Made by a program: the position numbers and the translations under genes. Below, piece by piece: positions 1-6,888 of a DNA stretch of 7,985 bases. The notes beneath the pieces are model-generated. The model did not search any database. It saw nothing but the letters and a program-made list of their open reading frames with translations, and was not told where the DNA came from. Source of the stretch: an uncultured bacterium (lineage in GTDB: Bacteria > Bacillota_I > Bacilli_A > RF39 > UBA660); the NCBI GenBank assembly GCA_905215145.1, contig CAJMOW010000056.1:1-7985 (forward strand), written 5' to 3'. Position 1 is the stretch's first letter. Each line of letters begins with the position of its first letter.

Positions 1-986
1 TTGCGGAACTTGCAAAACAACTAAATATGAGTAAAGAAATATTGGCGGCATTTGAAAGTTCTCAATTATCAAGTCAGCGAAGACTTGACATTATTAATAG
101 AAGGAAAGAACTCTTAGATAAAAAGGGATTTAGCCAAATTGCCGGTTATATCGATGAGAGAAATAAGCTTCAAGAAAATTTCCTTGATTTAATTGATGAT
201 GAAAAAGCAGGAAAATATTTAACGCAATCAATTCCAAATGCAATATTGTTTTATGGACCTACCGGTTGCGGTAAAACAACTTTTGTAAAGGCTCTTGCAG
301 AAGAAGCCGATTGTAAATTCATAACTATTCAGTGTAGAGGTTCACAAAAAGAAAAAGAACAACAACTTCATAATACTCTTATGGGATATACTGATACTGA
401 TGATTTTGATGAAGAAATTGAAGTCCCTGGATTGCTTGATAAAGCACAAAAGAACTTTTTAAAAACAGGTAAAAGAACCATTATCCTGATTGATGAATTT
501 GATAGATTTTTTGGAAAAGATGTTACAAATAAGTTTATAAGAGAAATGAAAGGGATTTTAGAAAGTTGTTCTGAGGATAACCATGTAACATTTTTCCTTA
601 CAACAAATAAACCGCAAAAAATTCCTTATGAATTAAGAAATTCACATAGAATTGAACCATCTTATCCTCTTGATCCCCCAAATAAAACTAATACTGTTGC
701 AGTAATTGAGCATTATCTTCAAGGGTGCGATACACAGGATTTGGATTACAATACTATTTTGAATGAATTATTCAAATACGCACCTGATGAGATTTACAGT
801 AATACACATTTAAAGGCGATTTGTGAACTTGCAGCAGATGTTGTAAAACCTGATGACAGCCCGCTAACAACAGATATGTTCCTTCAAGCTATAGAACAAT
901 ATAACAATTCAAATACTGACCATAATCTTTTAAGAATAACAAAAGAATATCTGAAACAGTATGAAGACGATAAAGCAAATTTATAA
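1..986 (+). CDS. AAA+ ATPase, C-terminal part (5' end outside window)
   Basis: The first Met is at base 27, but the frame is open back to the window edge (AELAKQLN precedes that Met) and no Shine-Dalgarno sequence precedes it. The true start is therefore probably upstream. Numbered from the base-27 Met, the visible 319 residues hold one classical AAA+ module: Walker A GPTGCGKT at 77-84, Walker B IILIDEFD at 152-159, a sensor-1-like FLTTN at 190-194, and a possible arginine finger in ELRNSHR at 202-208. A C-terminal helical lid follows, with IYSNTHLKAICE near 257-268. All catalytic motifs look intact, so ATP hydrolysis is expected, probably in a ring that remodels protein substrates; this is a family inference. 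The segment IAGY...IPNAILFYGP matches the C-terminal module of the 785-aa protein on the other strand. The next gene starts 12 bases downstream, so the two are probably co-transcribed. The substrate and any N-terminal domain are unknown. Confidence 0.88.
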   Translation, partial: AELAKQLNMSKEILAAFESSQLSSQRRLDIINRRKELLDKKGFSQIAGYIDERNKLQENFLDLIDDEKAGKYLTQSIPNAILFYGPTGCGKTTFVKALAEEADCKFITIQCRGSQKEKEQQLHNTLMGYTDTDDFDEEIEVPGLLDKAQKNFLKTGKRTIILIDEFDRFFGKDVTNKFIREMKGILESCSEDNHVTFFLTTNKPQKIPYELRNSHRIEPSYPLDPPNKTNTVAVIEHYLQGCDTQDLDYNTILNELFKYAPDEIYSNTHLKAICELAADVVKPDDSPLTTDMFLQAIEQYNNSNTDHNLLRITKEYLKQYEDDKANL

Positions 987-990
987 AGGA
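985..990 (+). promoter_or_regulatory. Ribosome binding site for the 608-aa protein
   Basis: AAAGGA lies 8 bases before the ATG at 999 and overlaps the TAA stop of the upstream ATPase gene (984-986). This supports the chosen start and suggests translational coupling of the active ATPase with its degenerate paralogue. Confidence 0.75.
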
Positions 991-998
991 ATTTTATT

Positions 999-2825
999 AT
1001 GAAAACTTCTGGAATTACAACTTTTAACAGCAATATAGATGTAGATGTAACAAGAAACAAAAAAAGAAAAATATTAGAGTCTACTGCAATCTTAGCAGGC
1101 TCAACTGCGTTTATTCCTGCAAGTTTTTTAATTGCTGACAATTTTAGCAATAATAAAAAGAATTATCTAAAATCAGTTAAAAATGAAAAAGATATATTTA
1201 CTAAAACAGTTCAAAAAAATACTGATGTAGGTGTGGGGCTATTAAAAAAAATTGGAAAACCCATAGATGACACTGTAATAAAAGCCATTAGAGATCAAGT
1301 TGAAATAACAGAAAAAACTAAATTAGAAGAAAAATTAGCTCTTTTAAATAAATTTCGTAAATCACATGTTAATAAAGGTTTAAAAATTTCTGCAGGAGTA
1401 GGATTAAGTCTTGGTGCTGCTATTCTTGGAATAAAAAATGTTTATGAAAAACAAAAAAAGCAATCAGTGCAAGTAAATTCAACTACTCAAACTTATAATA
1501 ATAAAATAATATCAAATAATAGTCTGTCATTTGGAAATACAAAAAAACAAATTTCTTTTACCGGAATTGTTGATAAAATTGCGAATGAATTAACTCCTCA
1601 ACAATTAAAAAATTGGCAGGATTACGTAAATGGAGTATTCCCAACATTAGAGGAAACTAAATGGGCACGTAAAATTGCCGACTTTAGATTAAAAGATTGG
1701 CCTAAAGGTATTATAAATTCTTTTATTGCCAAATATCTTAAGCCTTCCACTGATAGAGAATATCACACATATTTACTGAAACAAGATATTATAGTCCCAT
1801 CGGAACCTCCAATGTATTATAGAAATTATGATAAATGGTTTAATACTCAACGGTGGCAAGATTTTCAAAAATGGCCGGAATATATAGACAAAGCTGCTCA
1901 ATTCGAAAGAATGGAAAGTATTATTAACCAGGAAAGAATAAAGAGTTATGCATTGGAAAAAAAATTACTTGAACAAGCTGCAAAGAAAGAATTATCAGCA
2001 GCTTGTATAAAATATCAAATAAATGAGGAATTTTTATCTGCATTTAATAAAGACAATAAAAAAGTAAAAATTCCTGATGCTCTAATGATACAAAGCAAGA
2101 ACAGAGAGGATGCAACCGAAACATTAAAATGGATTGTTGGAAAATCAAATTCAAATTATATATATATTGAAGATAAAAATGAGGCAAATTATACAAGGTT
2201 AGACCAAATTCGTACTGTTCTTGAAGAAGCAGAGGAAAACTATAACAAGAACGGTAAGAGAACTCTTGTTTGGGTTGAAAATTTTGACAAATTACTATCA
2301 AAAGACTCTGATAACGAGGAAGTAATCGGAGATTTAAAAGATATGTTAGATAAAATAAGCAAGCAGTATAAAACAACTATTATATTTAGTTGTAATAGCA
2401 CTGAAAACCTTGATCCAATTGCATTGCAACCACATAGGGTGAAAATATATAATATTGATAAGGAAGCTCCTTTAGAAGAATTACAAAAAATTCAAAATAA
2501 TTATATTTTATCTAATATTCAAAAAATAAAAGATAGTGATGGATACAGATTTAAATATGTACCATTTGAACAAAATTTTGTTGACTTGTATTTAGGAGAT
2601 TTTTCTTATAGTTCTAATATTTTATGGGTAGATTCTCAAAATATAGATGCAATACATGCTGTAATTAACAATTTTGATACAATAAAAAAGATACCAAAAT
2701 TTAAAAATATTAATTCAATAAAATTTCCAAGACCTGATAATATTAAAGAACTTGATAATAATAAATTAAGATGTACTGGGAATATAACAATGGATGGCAA
2801 AGTTATCTATGAATATTTTGTATAA
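999..2825 (+). CDS. Membrane-anchored degenerate AAA+ protein (pseudo-ATPase)
   Basis: Residues 1-24 are polar and end in a basic patch (RNKKRK). Two hydrophobic segments follow (about 25-46 and 128-146) around a Lys-rich loop, suggesting a membrane hairpin with a cytoplasmic C-terminus. At 176-189 lie LSFGN and ISFTG, then LTPQQLKNW and a Trp-rich part (about 199-295), and a helical, possibly coiled-coil stretch (300-350). Residues 358-480 align with the AAA+ core of the upstream ATPase. The Walker A block aligns without gaps over 33 residues, yet GPTGCGKT is replaced by SKNREDAT, so the lysine is Ala372. Walker B LIDEFD has become WVENFD (Asp to Glu427, Glu to Asn428). The sensor-1 Asn (FSCNS, 463-467) and HRV (479-481) persist. 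ATP hydrolysis is very unlikely; a structural or regulatory subunit of a mixed ring is my inference. The frame is long, uninterrupted and has a good ribosome site, so it is a functional gene rather than a pseudogene. Confidence 0.88.
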   Translation: MKTSGITTFNSNIDVDVTRNKKRKILESTAILAGSTAFIPASFLIADNFSNNKKNYLKSVKNEKDIFTKTVQKNTDVGVGLLKKIGKPIDDTVIKAIRDQVEITEKTKLEEKLALLNKFRKSHVNKGLKISAGVGLSLGAAILGIKNVYEKQKKQSVQVNSTTQTYNNKIISNNSLSFGNTKKQISFTGIVDKIANELTPQQLKNWQDYVNGVFPTLEETKWARKIADFRLKDWPKGIINSFIAKYLKPSTDREYHTYLLKQDIIVPSEPPMYYRNYDKWFNTQRWQDFQKWPEYIDKAAQFERMESIINQERIKSYALEKKLLEQAAKKELSAACIKYQINEEFLSAFNKDNKKVKIPDALMIQSKNREDATETLKWIVGKSNSNYIYIEDKNEANYTRLDQIRTVLEEAEENYNKNGKRTLVWVENFDKLLSKDSDNEEVIGDLKDMLDKISKQYKTTIIFSCNSTENLDPIALQPHRVKIYNIDKEAPLEELQKIQNNYILSNIQKIKDSDGYRFKYVPFEQNFVDLYLGDFSYSSNILWVDSQNIDAIHAVINNFDTIKKIPKFKNINSIKFPRPDNIKELDNNKLRCTGNITMDGKVIYEYFV

Positions 2826-2850
2826 ATCAGCATTAAACTATAGCATTTAT
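2822..2850. terminator. Possible weak bidirectional hairpin between convergent genes
   Basis: ATAAAT (2822-2827) and ATTTAT (2845-2850) can pair, with an inner GC step after a small bulge, across the 7-bp gap between the two convergent stop codons. The stem is AT-rich and has no clear U-tract on either side. It is listed only because it is the sole candidate terminator at this junction. Confidence 0.18.
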
Positions 2851-3198
2851 TCCATTTCTATTATACAATCTTAACTTTTCATCTTTATTATTTAGAGTAT
2901 ATTTTTTGTTTTTTGCTTCATCAAATATACAATTTAAAATAATACCGTTTGCCAAAAGCACCATAAATAAAGAATTATTAAAAAAGTTTTTATTTTTACT
3001 TTTAAAATGAATACCTGCATACAACAAATCCATTGTAGTTAATAAAAGCAATGTTTTAGCATTGTTAAATTTATGCGTTTTGTCATAAACATAACTATCT
3101 AAGTTTTTTGAAGTTTTATTTATATTAACTTCTTTTTTACTGCGTTTTAAATATTTATACTCATTTATAGTGTCTTTAGATGGAATACTTATAAGCAT
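2833..3198 (-). CDS. Small two-helix membrane protein, unknown function
   Basis: I do not recognise this 121-residue protein. Its N-terminus (MLISIPSKDTINEYKYL) resembles the MK(I)S-type starts of its neighbours, but there is no SFxG motif. Residues 11-46 are Lys/Asn-rich and probably cytoplasmic. Two hydrophobic segments follow, about 48-63 and 74-92, separated by a short basic loop (KSKNKN). A charged tail (93-121) ends the protein. Two helices with basic flanks fit a small inner-membrane hairpin. The ATG shares one base with the TAA of the 785-aa ATPase gene (TAATG), and a strong ribosome site lies inside that gene's last codons, so the two products are probably made in step. A membrane tether or accessory subunit for the ATPase is a plausible inference with no family evidence. 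It is the last gene of the minus-strand operon, with its stop 7 bp from the convergent gene. Confidence 0.75.
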   Translation of the reverse strand: MLISIPSKDTINEYKYLKRSKKEVNINKTSKNLDSYVYDKTHKFNNAKTLLLLTTMDLLYAGIHFKSKNKNFFNNSLFMVLLANGIILNCIFDEAKNKKYTLNNKDEKLRLYNRNGINAIV

Positions 3199-5555
3199 TA
3201 AGTACTCTCCTTTTCTAAAATTTTCTGTTCATTCTCAAATTTTTCATTTATTTCTTTTGTAATGCAGGGTTTTACCGAGCGTATTGTATTAATAAAATCA
3301 TTTTGGTTACATTGATTTTTAGGTAATTTTTTCTCTATAATATTTTCTATTTGAGCATTACTATACATATAATCAGGTTTTACATGTTCAAATTCGTCAG
3401 TAATTTCATCCAGGTTATAGCCATCAATTTCTCTGTTATTGACATAATATTGTACAATCTCACGAATATCACTCTTTGATGCTACCCCCATAGGAATTGT
3501 TAATTCAACCTTATTTAAAATTTTTCTATTTATTAGTAAAGGATTGTTAGTTGTTAAAAATATGGTTGTATGATATTTTTTTGCACTGTTATCAACTAAT
3601 TGTAAAAATTCATCTAATAAATCAGGAGTATCATTTAAGAAGTCATCAAATTCATTTAATTGAATAATTGAGAATCTTTTATTTGTGTTATAATTTTCTT
3701 CTCCTTCTTCCAACCTTTTCTTGAGCCATTCGAGTGTCTTCTTTTCATTTCCCATTCCTATTGTTTTATTTTTAAATTTAGTACCAGCATCCTCTGCTAT
3801 TGCTGACCCGATTGCAGTTTTACCTAAACCGCTTGGACCGTAAAATAATAATAAATTGGGGACAGCATTTTCATCTTTATTTTTCACTGGAGTAATATAA
3901 ACAGTATTTAATAAAGACTTTGTTCCTGCATATCCTGCTATTCTTCCCAACGCATGATTAGATTTTGTTTTATTAATTAAATCTTCTTTGGTTTTTAATA
4001 CTATCTTATTGAGTTCATTGTCGAGTTCTTTTTTCTGTTCTGGGGTTAATTTTGAATTTATATATGCTGCTCTCGCTTGTTCTTTTTTTATTTTTGAGTT
4101 AGCAGCCGCATTAGCTTCTTTTAACATTGAGAAATTACGTTTTCGCCATTTATCTGCAAGGATATTTGTTGCTTCTCCAGTAGTGAAAGCAAGGTTAATC
4201 AATAAATCTTTATCCTTAAATTGTTTGATAAAATCTCTTGTGTTTAGATTTTCAAGATTAAGATCATCAATAATTTTTTGCTGAATTTCTTGAAATTCTT
4301 TAAATACTTCTGGTGTGTTATTTAATTCTTCTTGCATTTTTTGTATAGCTTGTAGTGCATCATCTCTTATAATACTATCTTCTGGAATGTTAAGTGTTTC
4401 ATAGAAAAGAGTATTCATAAGTGCCATACCAACCAAATTTTTAAAATATTCTTTCTTTGATTTTTCATCCAGATTTTTAGTAGTAAGAACACCCTGTAAA
4501 AAACTTGCAGTAAACATAGTCCCTGCTCTTGGTAAATTAATGGTACCCGTTAATGTATGCATTACTTCGCCTAAAATAGAAACGTTCTCCTTTGGAATTT
4601 TAGATAAGGCTGTTTGTACATCTGAAGAATTAGAAGGATCAAGAATCCCGTGATCATGAAAATGTAAAATACCCATTGTTGCGCCATAAATGGCTGTTGA
4701 TATTAATTGATCCTTGGCATTCATAGTATCTTGTTCATAAGCTTTTACATATCCCCAACCCATTTTTTCTGTGATGCCTGTGCTTAATACAGAATTTATT
4801 CCTCTGACAGCACCGGTAACAGGACCGGAAGCAGTACCCGCTGTTGCTACATGAGTACCGATTCCAAGCCAACTTAAAAGAACTTGTGCACCTCTAACAC
4901 CTATATATGAGCCCATTACATACTGTCGTCCTGCATACATGAGGCTTGCAGCAGGATTAACGTTTAATAAATTTTGTAAATACAGAAACATCAGGGCTTG
5001 TGTCCCACGTAAAAAAGCTGTATCTGCTCCAACCGCAGCACCTTCCCCCATAGTCGCTGATATTGTACCGCAAGCAGCACTTGCACTATGAATAGCTATA
5101 TGACATTTCTTTTTTTGTTCAGGAGTCAGAACTCCACCAAAAGAGATTTCTTTTGGAATTCGATTAGCAGCTATAATCTGGTCAGATTGTGGAAAGGCTT
5201 TTATAATTTCCTTTAAGCCTTCTTTTTTGTTTTTTTCACCTTCCGTAAGATTCGTTTTTGAGTTTAATTCAAAGAGCTCTTCTTGAGCACGTTTCCTTAA
5301 AAATGTAAATAATACATTTCTAGCTTTATTATTTTCAAAGACATCTAAGAAACTTTTCTCATTATCAAAAAGTTTCCCATCTTCATCCAGTTTTTTATTA
5401 TAATATTTTTCAGCAAATTCATAGTCTGAAAGGTTCTCAAGTGTTGGAGATTGAAATCCCAGTTCTATATTGCCATTGGAAGGCTTATTTATATATAGTC
5501 CACTAAAGTAAGAATTATTGATATTATTATAGTATTTTATTGCAGAAATTTTCAT
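3198..5555 (-). CDS. AAA+ ATPase with N-terminal SFxG motifs and DUF697-like middle domain
   Basis: This 785-residue protein has several parts. Residues 1-45 are Asn-rich, with YFSG (16-19) and LGFQSP (32-37); ISFGG (137-141) comes before LTPEQKKK. Residues 152-300 are Gly/Ala-rich and hydrophobic (IHSASAACG ... VLLSWLGIGTHVATAG ... ITEKMGWGYV) and resemble the DUF697/YcjF-type membrane-associated domain; that is pattern memory and only moderately sure. Residues 400-530 are charged and helical, with a second LTPEQKK at 503-509. The C-terminal AAA+ module has IAGY (539-542), Walker A GPSGLGKT (573-580), Walker B region IIQLNEFDDF (630-639) and sensor-1 TTN (668-670), with YSNAQIENII near 731-740. 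The usual Walker B Asp is Asn634, while the catalytic Glu635 is kept. ATP binding is likely; hydrolysis is uncertain. It is the middle gene of the operon, 7 bases after the 410-aa gene and without a strong ribosome site of its own, so coupling is likely. Partner and substrate are unknown. Confidence 0.87.
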   Translation of the reverse strand: MKISAIKYYNNINNSYFSGLYINKPSNGNIELGFQSPTLENLSDYEFAEKYYNKKLDEDGKLFDNEKSFLDVFENNKARNVLFTFLRKRAQEELFELNSKTNLTEGEKNKKEGLKEIIKAFPQSDQIIAANRIPKEISFGGVLTPEQKKKCHIAIHSASAACGTISATMGEGAAVGADTAFLRGTQALMFLYLQNLLNVNPAASLMYAGRQYVMGSYIGVRGAQVLLSWLGIGTHVATAGTASGPVTGAVRGINSVLSTGITEKMGWGYVKAYEQDTMNAKDQLISTAIYGATMGILHFHDHGILDPSNSSDVQTALSKIPKENVSILGEVMHTLTGTINLPRAGTMFTASFLQGVLTTKNLDEKSKKEYFKNLVGMALMNTLFYETLNIPEDSIIRDDALQAIQKMQEELNNTPEVFKEFQEIQQKIIDDLNLENLNTRDFIKQFKDKDLLINLAFTTGEATNILADKWRKRNFSMLKEANAAANSKIKKEQARAAYINSKLTPEQKKELDNELNKIVLKTKEDLINKTKSNHALGRIAGYAGTKSLLNTVYITPVKNKDENAVPNLLLFYGPSGLGKTAIGSAIAEDAGTKFKNKTIGMGNEKKTLEWLKKRLEEGEENYNTNKRFSIIQLNEFDDFLNDTPDLLDEFLQLVDNSAKKYHTTIFLTTNNPLLINRKILNKVELTIPMGVASKSDIREIVQYYVNNREIDGYNLDEITDEFEHVKPDYMYSNAQIENIIEKKLPKNQCNQNDFINTIRSVKPCITKEINEKFENEQKILEKEST
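3207..3212 (-). promoter_or_regulatory. Strong ribosome binding site within the end of the 785-aa gene
   Basis: AAGGAG on the minus strand lies 8 bases before the ATG at 3198, embedded in the last Lys-Glu codons of the upstream gene. Together with the one-base TAATG overlap, it fixes the start of the 121-aa gene and indicates coupled translation. Confidence 0.8.
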
Positions 5556-5562
5556 CTTTTAT

Positions 5563-6795
5563 TTAGCCTATTAAATTATCAAATATTTCTTTACAAGTTT
5601 CAAGGAATGATGTATGCGTATCTGGATTACTTATGGTTTCAGTAATTGCATCATTTTGAATAATATCAGCTACATCAGAATGGGTTTCACTTATTCTGTG
5701 AAGAAATTCTTGGAAAGAATCCAAGTGTAACCCTACATCAAGATTTGATGCCGGATGATATTCTAATAAATATTCCTTTAATTTAATTTTATCAAAAAAG
5801 TCTGCAATTTCTCCCAGAGAATCTTCCTTTAGATGATATTTATCTAAAATACCCTTAAGATCTTCATCAATAGCGACTTTAGAAACACTTCCGTCTGGCT
5901 TACTAATGGTTAAAATTTCTCGTCCAAACATATCATAACTTTTAGATTTATCGTATAAATGGCTAAAACGACTATCAGGAGAAAGCGGATTAAAAAAGTC
6001 CATAATTTTTTGTGCCAATTTTCTGTTATCATCAGGATCTACAACTCTATCAATTGCAGAATGAGGAATTCTTTTCTCTCCAGAATAAATATTGCTGAAA
6101 TCATCTTCTGGTCTAGAATTATTGTCCTGTATATATTCCTGTCTTGTTTGTTTCCATTGAATTGGGTTAGCAGTTCCCATAGAAGCTCCCTTAAAATTAG
6201 GAGAATTCAAATCGGGTAAGGCTAAATTATGGAGAATACCTGTTTCATCTTGTACAAATGATAAATTATGGTCAGGATCAATAACAACACCTTTTTCCAT
6301 ATCAATATACTTATTATTTGCAAGATCTATATCTACAGAACCATCAAAATTTTTAAATATACCATGTTCAAAATCAGAAATATCGTACTTACTAGCATCA
6401 ATATCAATTGGAGTACCTTCTATTTTTAGAATTCCTTCATCTGAATCAACCGTGATGGCATCAGTCTTTAGTTGATCTGTACTCATAAAATACGTACCAT
6501 CAGGAAGAAATATATCTTTAGGATTCATTCTGTTCATAACATAAGTTCCTGCTCCTATTGATAAAACAAATGGAGCTCCAACAATACCTATAGCTTCTAA
6601 ATCAGATAAAATATCTTTTTTATTATTTTTCTTCTCAACTCCACTAAAAGAAATTCCATCTACTGATTTCATAAAAAAGTCAGGTTTATTATCATTGAAA
6701 TTTGGTTGTAATGCAAAACTTTTATTTATGTTATTAGTAGAGTTTTGTTGTTTATTAATATTCCCAATAGAATATGTGTGAAATTGTATTTTCAT
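5563..6795 (-). CDS. Single-pass membrane protein with SFxG motif and acidic repeats, unknown function
   Basis: I cannot place this 410-residue protein in a named family. It begins MKIQFHTYSIGN, has an Asn/Gln/Lys-rich N-terminus (to about 45), then GISFSG (47-52), a basic stretch (KKNNKK), and one hydrophobic segment (about 68-87). Residues 95-200 are acidic and probably beta-rich, with at least two related units: TPIDIDASKYDISDFEHGIF (128-147) and GSVDIDLANNKYIDMEKGVV (152-171). The rest (210-410) is charged and mostly helical, ending in CKEIFDNLIG. There is no cysteine pattern, catalytic motif or lipobox. The start is supported by AAGGGG just upstream and by the shared MK-start style. It is the first gene of the minus-strand operon, followed after 7 bases by the 785-aa ATPase. 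It shares the SFxG signature with that ATPase and with the degenerate ATPase across the junction, suggesting a common targeting or assembly route (inference). Confidence 0.8.
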   Translation of the reverse strand: MKIQFHTYSIGNINKQQNSTNNINKSFALQPNFNDNKPDFFMKSVDGISFSGVEKKNNKKDILSDLEAIGIVGAPFVLSIGAGTYVMNRMNPKDIFLPDGTYFMSTDQLKTDAITVDSDEGILKIEGTPIDIDASKYDISDFEHGIFKNFDGSVDIDLANNKYIDMEKGVVIDPDHNLSFVQDETGILHNLALPDLNSPNFKGASMGTANPIQWKQTRQEYIQDNNSRPEDDFSNIYSGEKRIPHSAIDRVVDPDDNRKLAQKIMDFFNPLSPDSRFSHLYDKSKSYDMFGREILTISKPDGSVSKVAIDEDLKGILDKYHLKEDSLGEIADFFDKIKLKEYLLEYHPASNLDVGLHLDSFQEFLHRISETHSDVADIIQNDAITETISNPDTHTSFLETCKEIFDNLIG

Positions 6796-6799
6796 ATTA

Positions 6800-6805
6800 C
6801 CCCTT
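6800..6805 (-). promoter_or_regulatory. Ribosome binding site for the 410-aa protein
   Basis: AAGGGG follows a run of A on the minus strand and ends 4 bases before the ATG at 6795. The spacing is short but usable. It is the only purine-rich site near the operon's first start codon. Confidence 0.55.
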
Positions 6806-6819
6806 TTTTTTCATGCTAA

Positions 6820-6850
6820 AACATAAACAAGAAATAAGTTGCTATGTAAA
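6820..6850 (-). promoter_or_regulatory. Candidate sigma-70 promoter for the minus-strand operon
   Basis: On the minus strand, TTTACA (6850-6845, five of six matches to TTGACA) is followed after 17-19 bases by TTTATG or TATGTT (6827-6820), a poor -10 match. It lies in the short gap between the phage pseudogene remnant and the 410-aa gene, where an operon promoter is expected. In DNA this AT-rich, such matches arise easily by chance. Confidence 0.25.
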
Positions 6851-6888
6851 TATATAACTTTACAAATCGTTACGTTGGTATGAGGATT

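Noticed and set aside
884..1150. An 88-codon minus-strand open frame across the junction of the first two genes.
   Set aside because: Both plus-strand genes are well supported here and there is no independent coding evidence on the minus strand.
2044..2376. A 110-codon minus-strand open frame rich in Leu, Tyr and Cys.
   Set aside because: It is a shadow of the degenerate AAA+ core.
3988..4284. A 98-codon plus-strand hydrophobic open frame.
   Set aside because: It is antisense to the helical part of the 785-aa gene; its hydrophobicity follows from Lys/Glu codons on the opposite strand.
5959..6219. An 86-codon plus-strand open frame.
   Set aside because: It is a shadow of the 410-aa gene, has no ribosome site and its residue pattern is unremarkable.
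6797..6814. A five-codon minus-strand mini-frame (MKKKG, stop) overlapping the ribosome site of the 410-aa gene; considered as a leader peptide.
   Set aside because: It is too short, has no ribosome site of its own, and an A run after an ATG arises easily by chance here.
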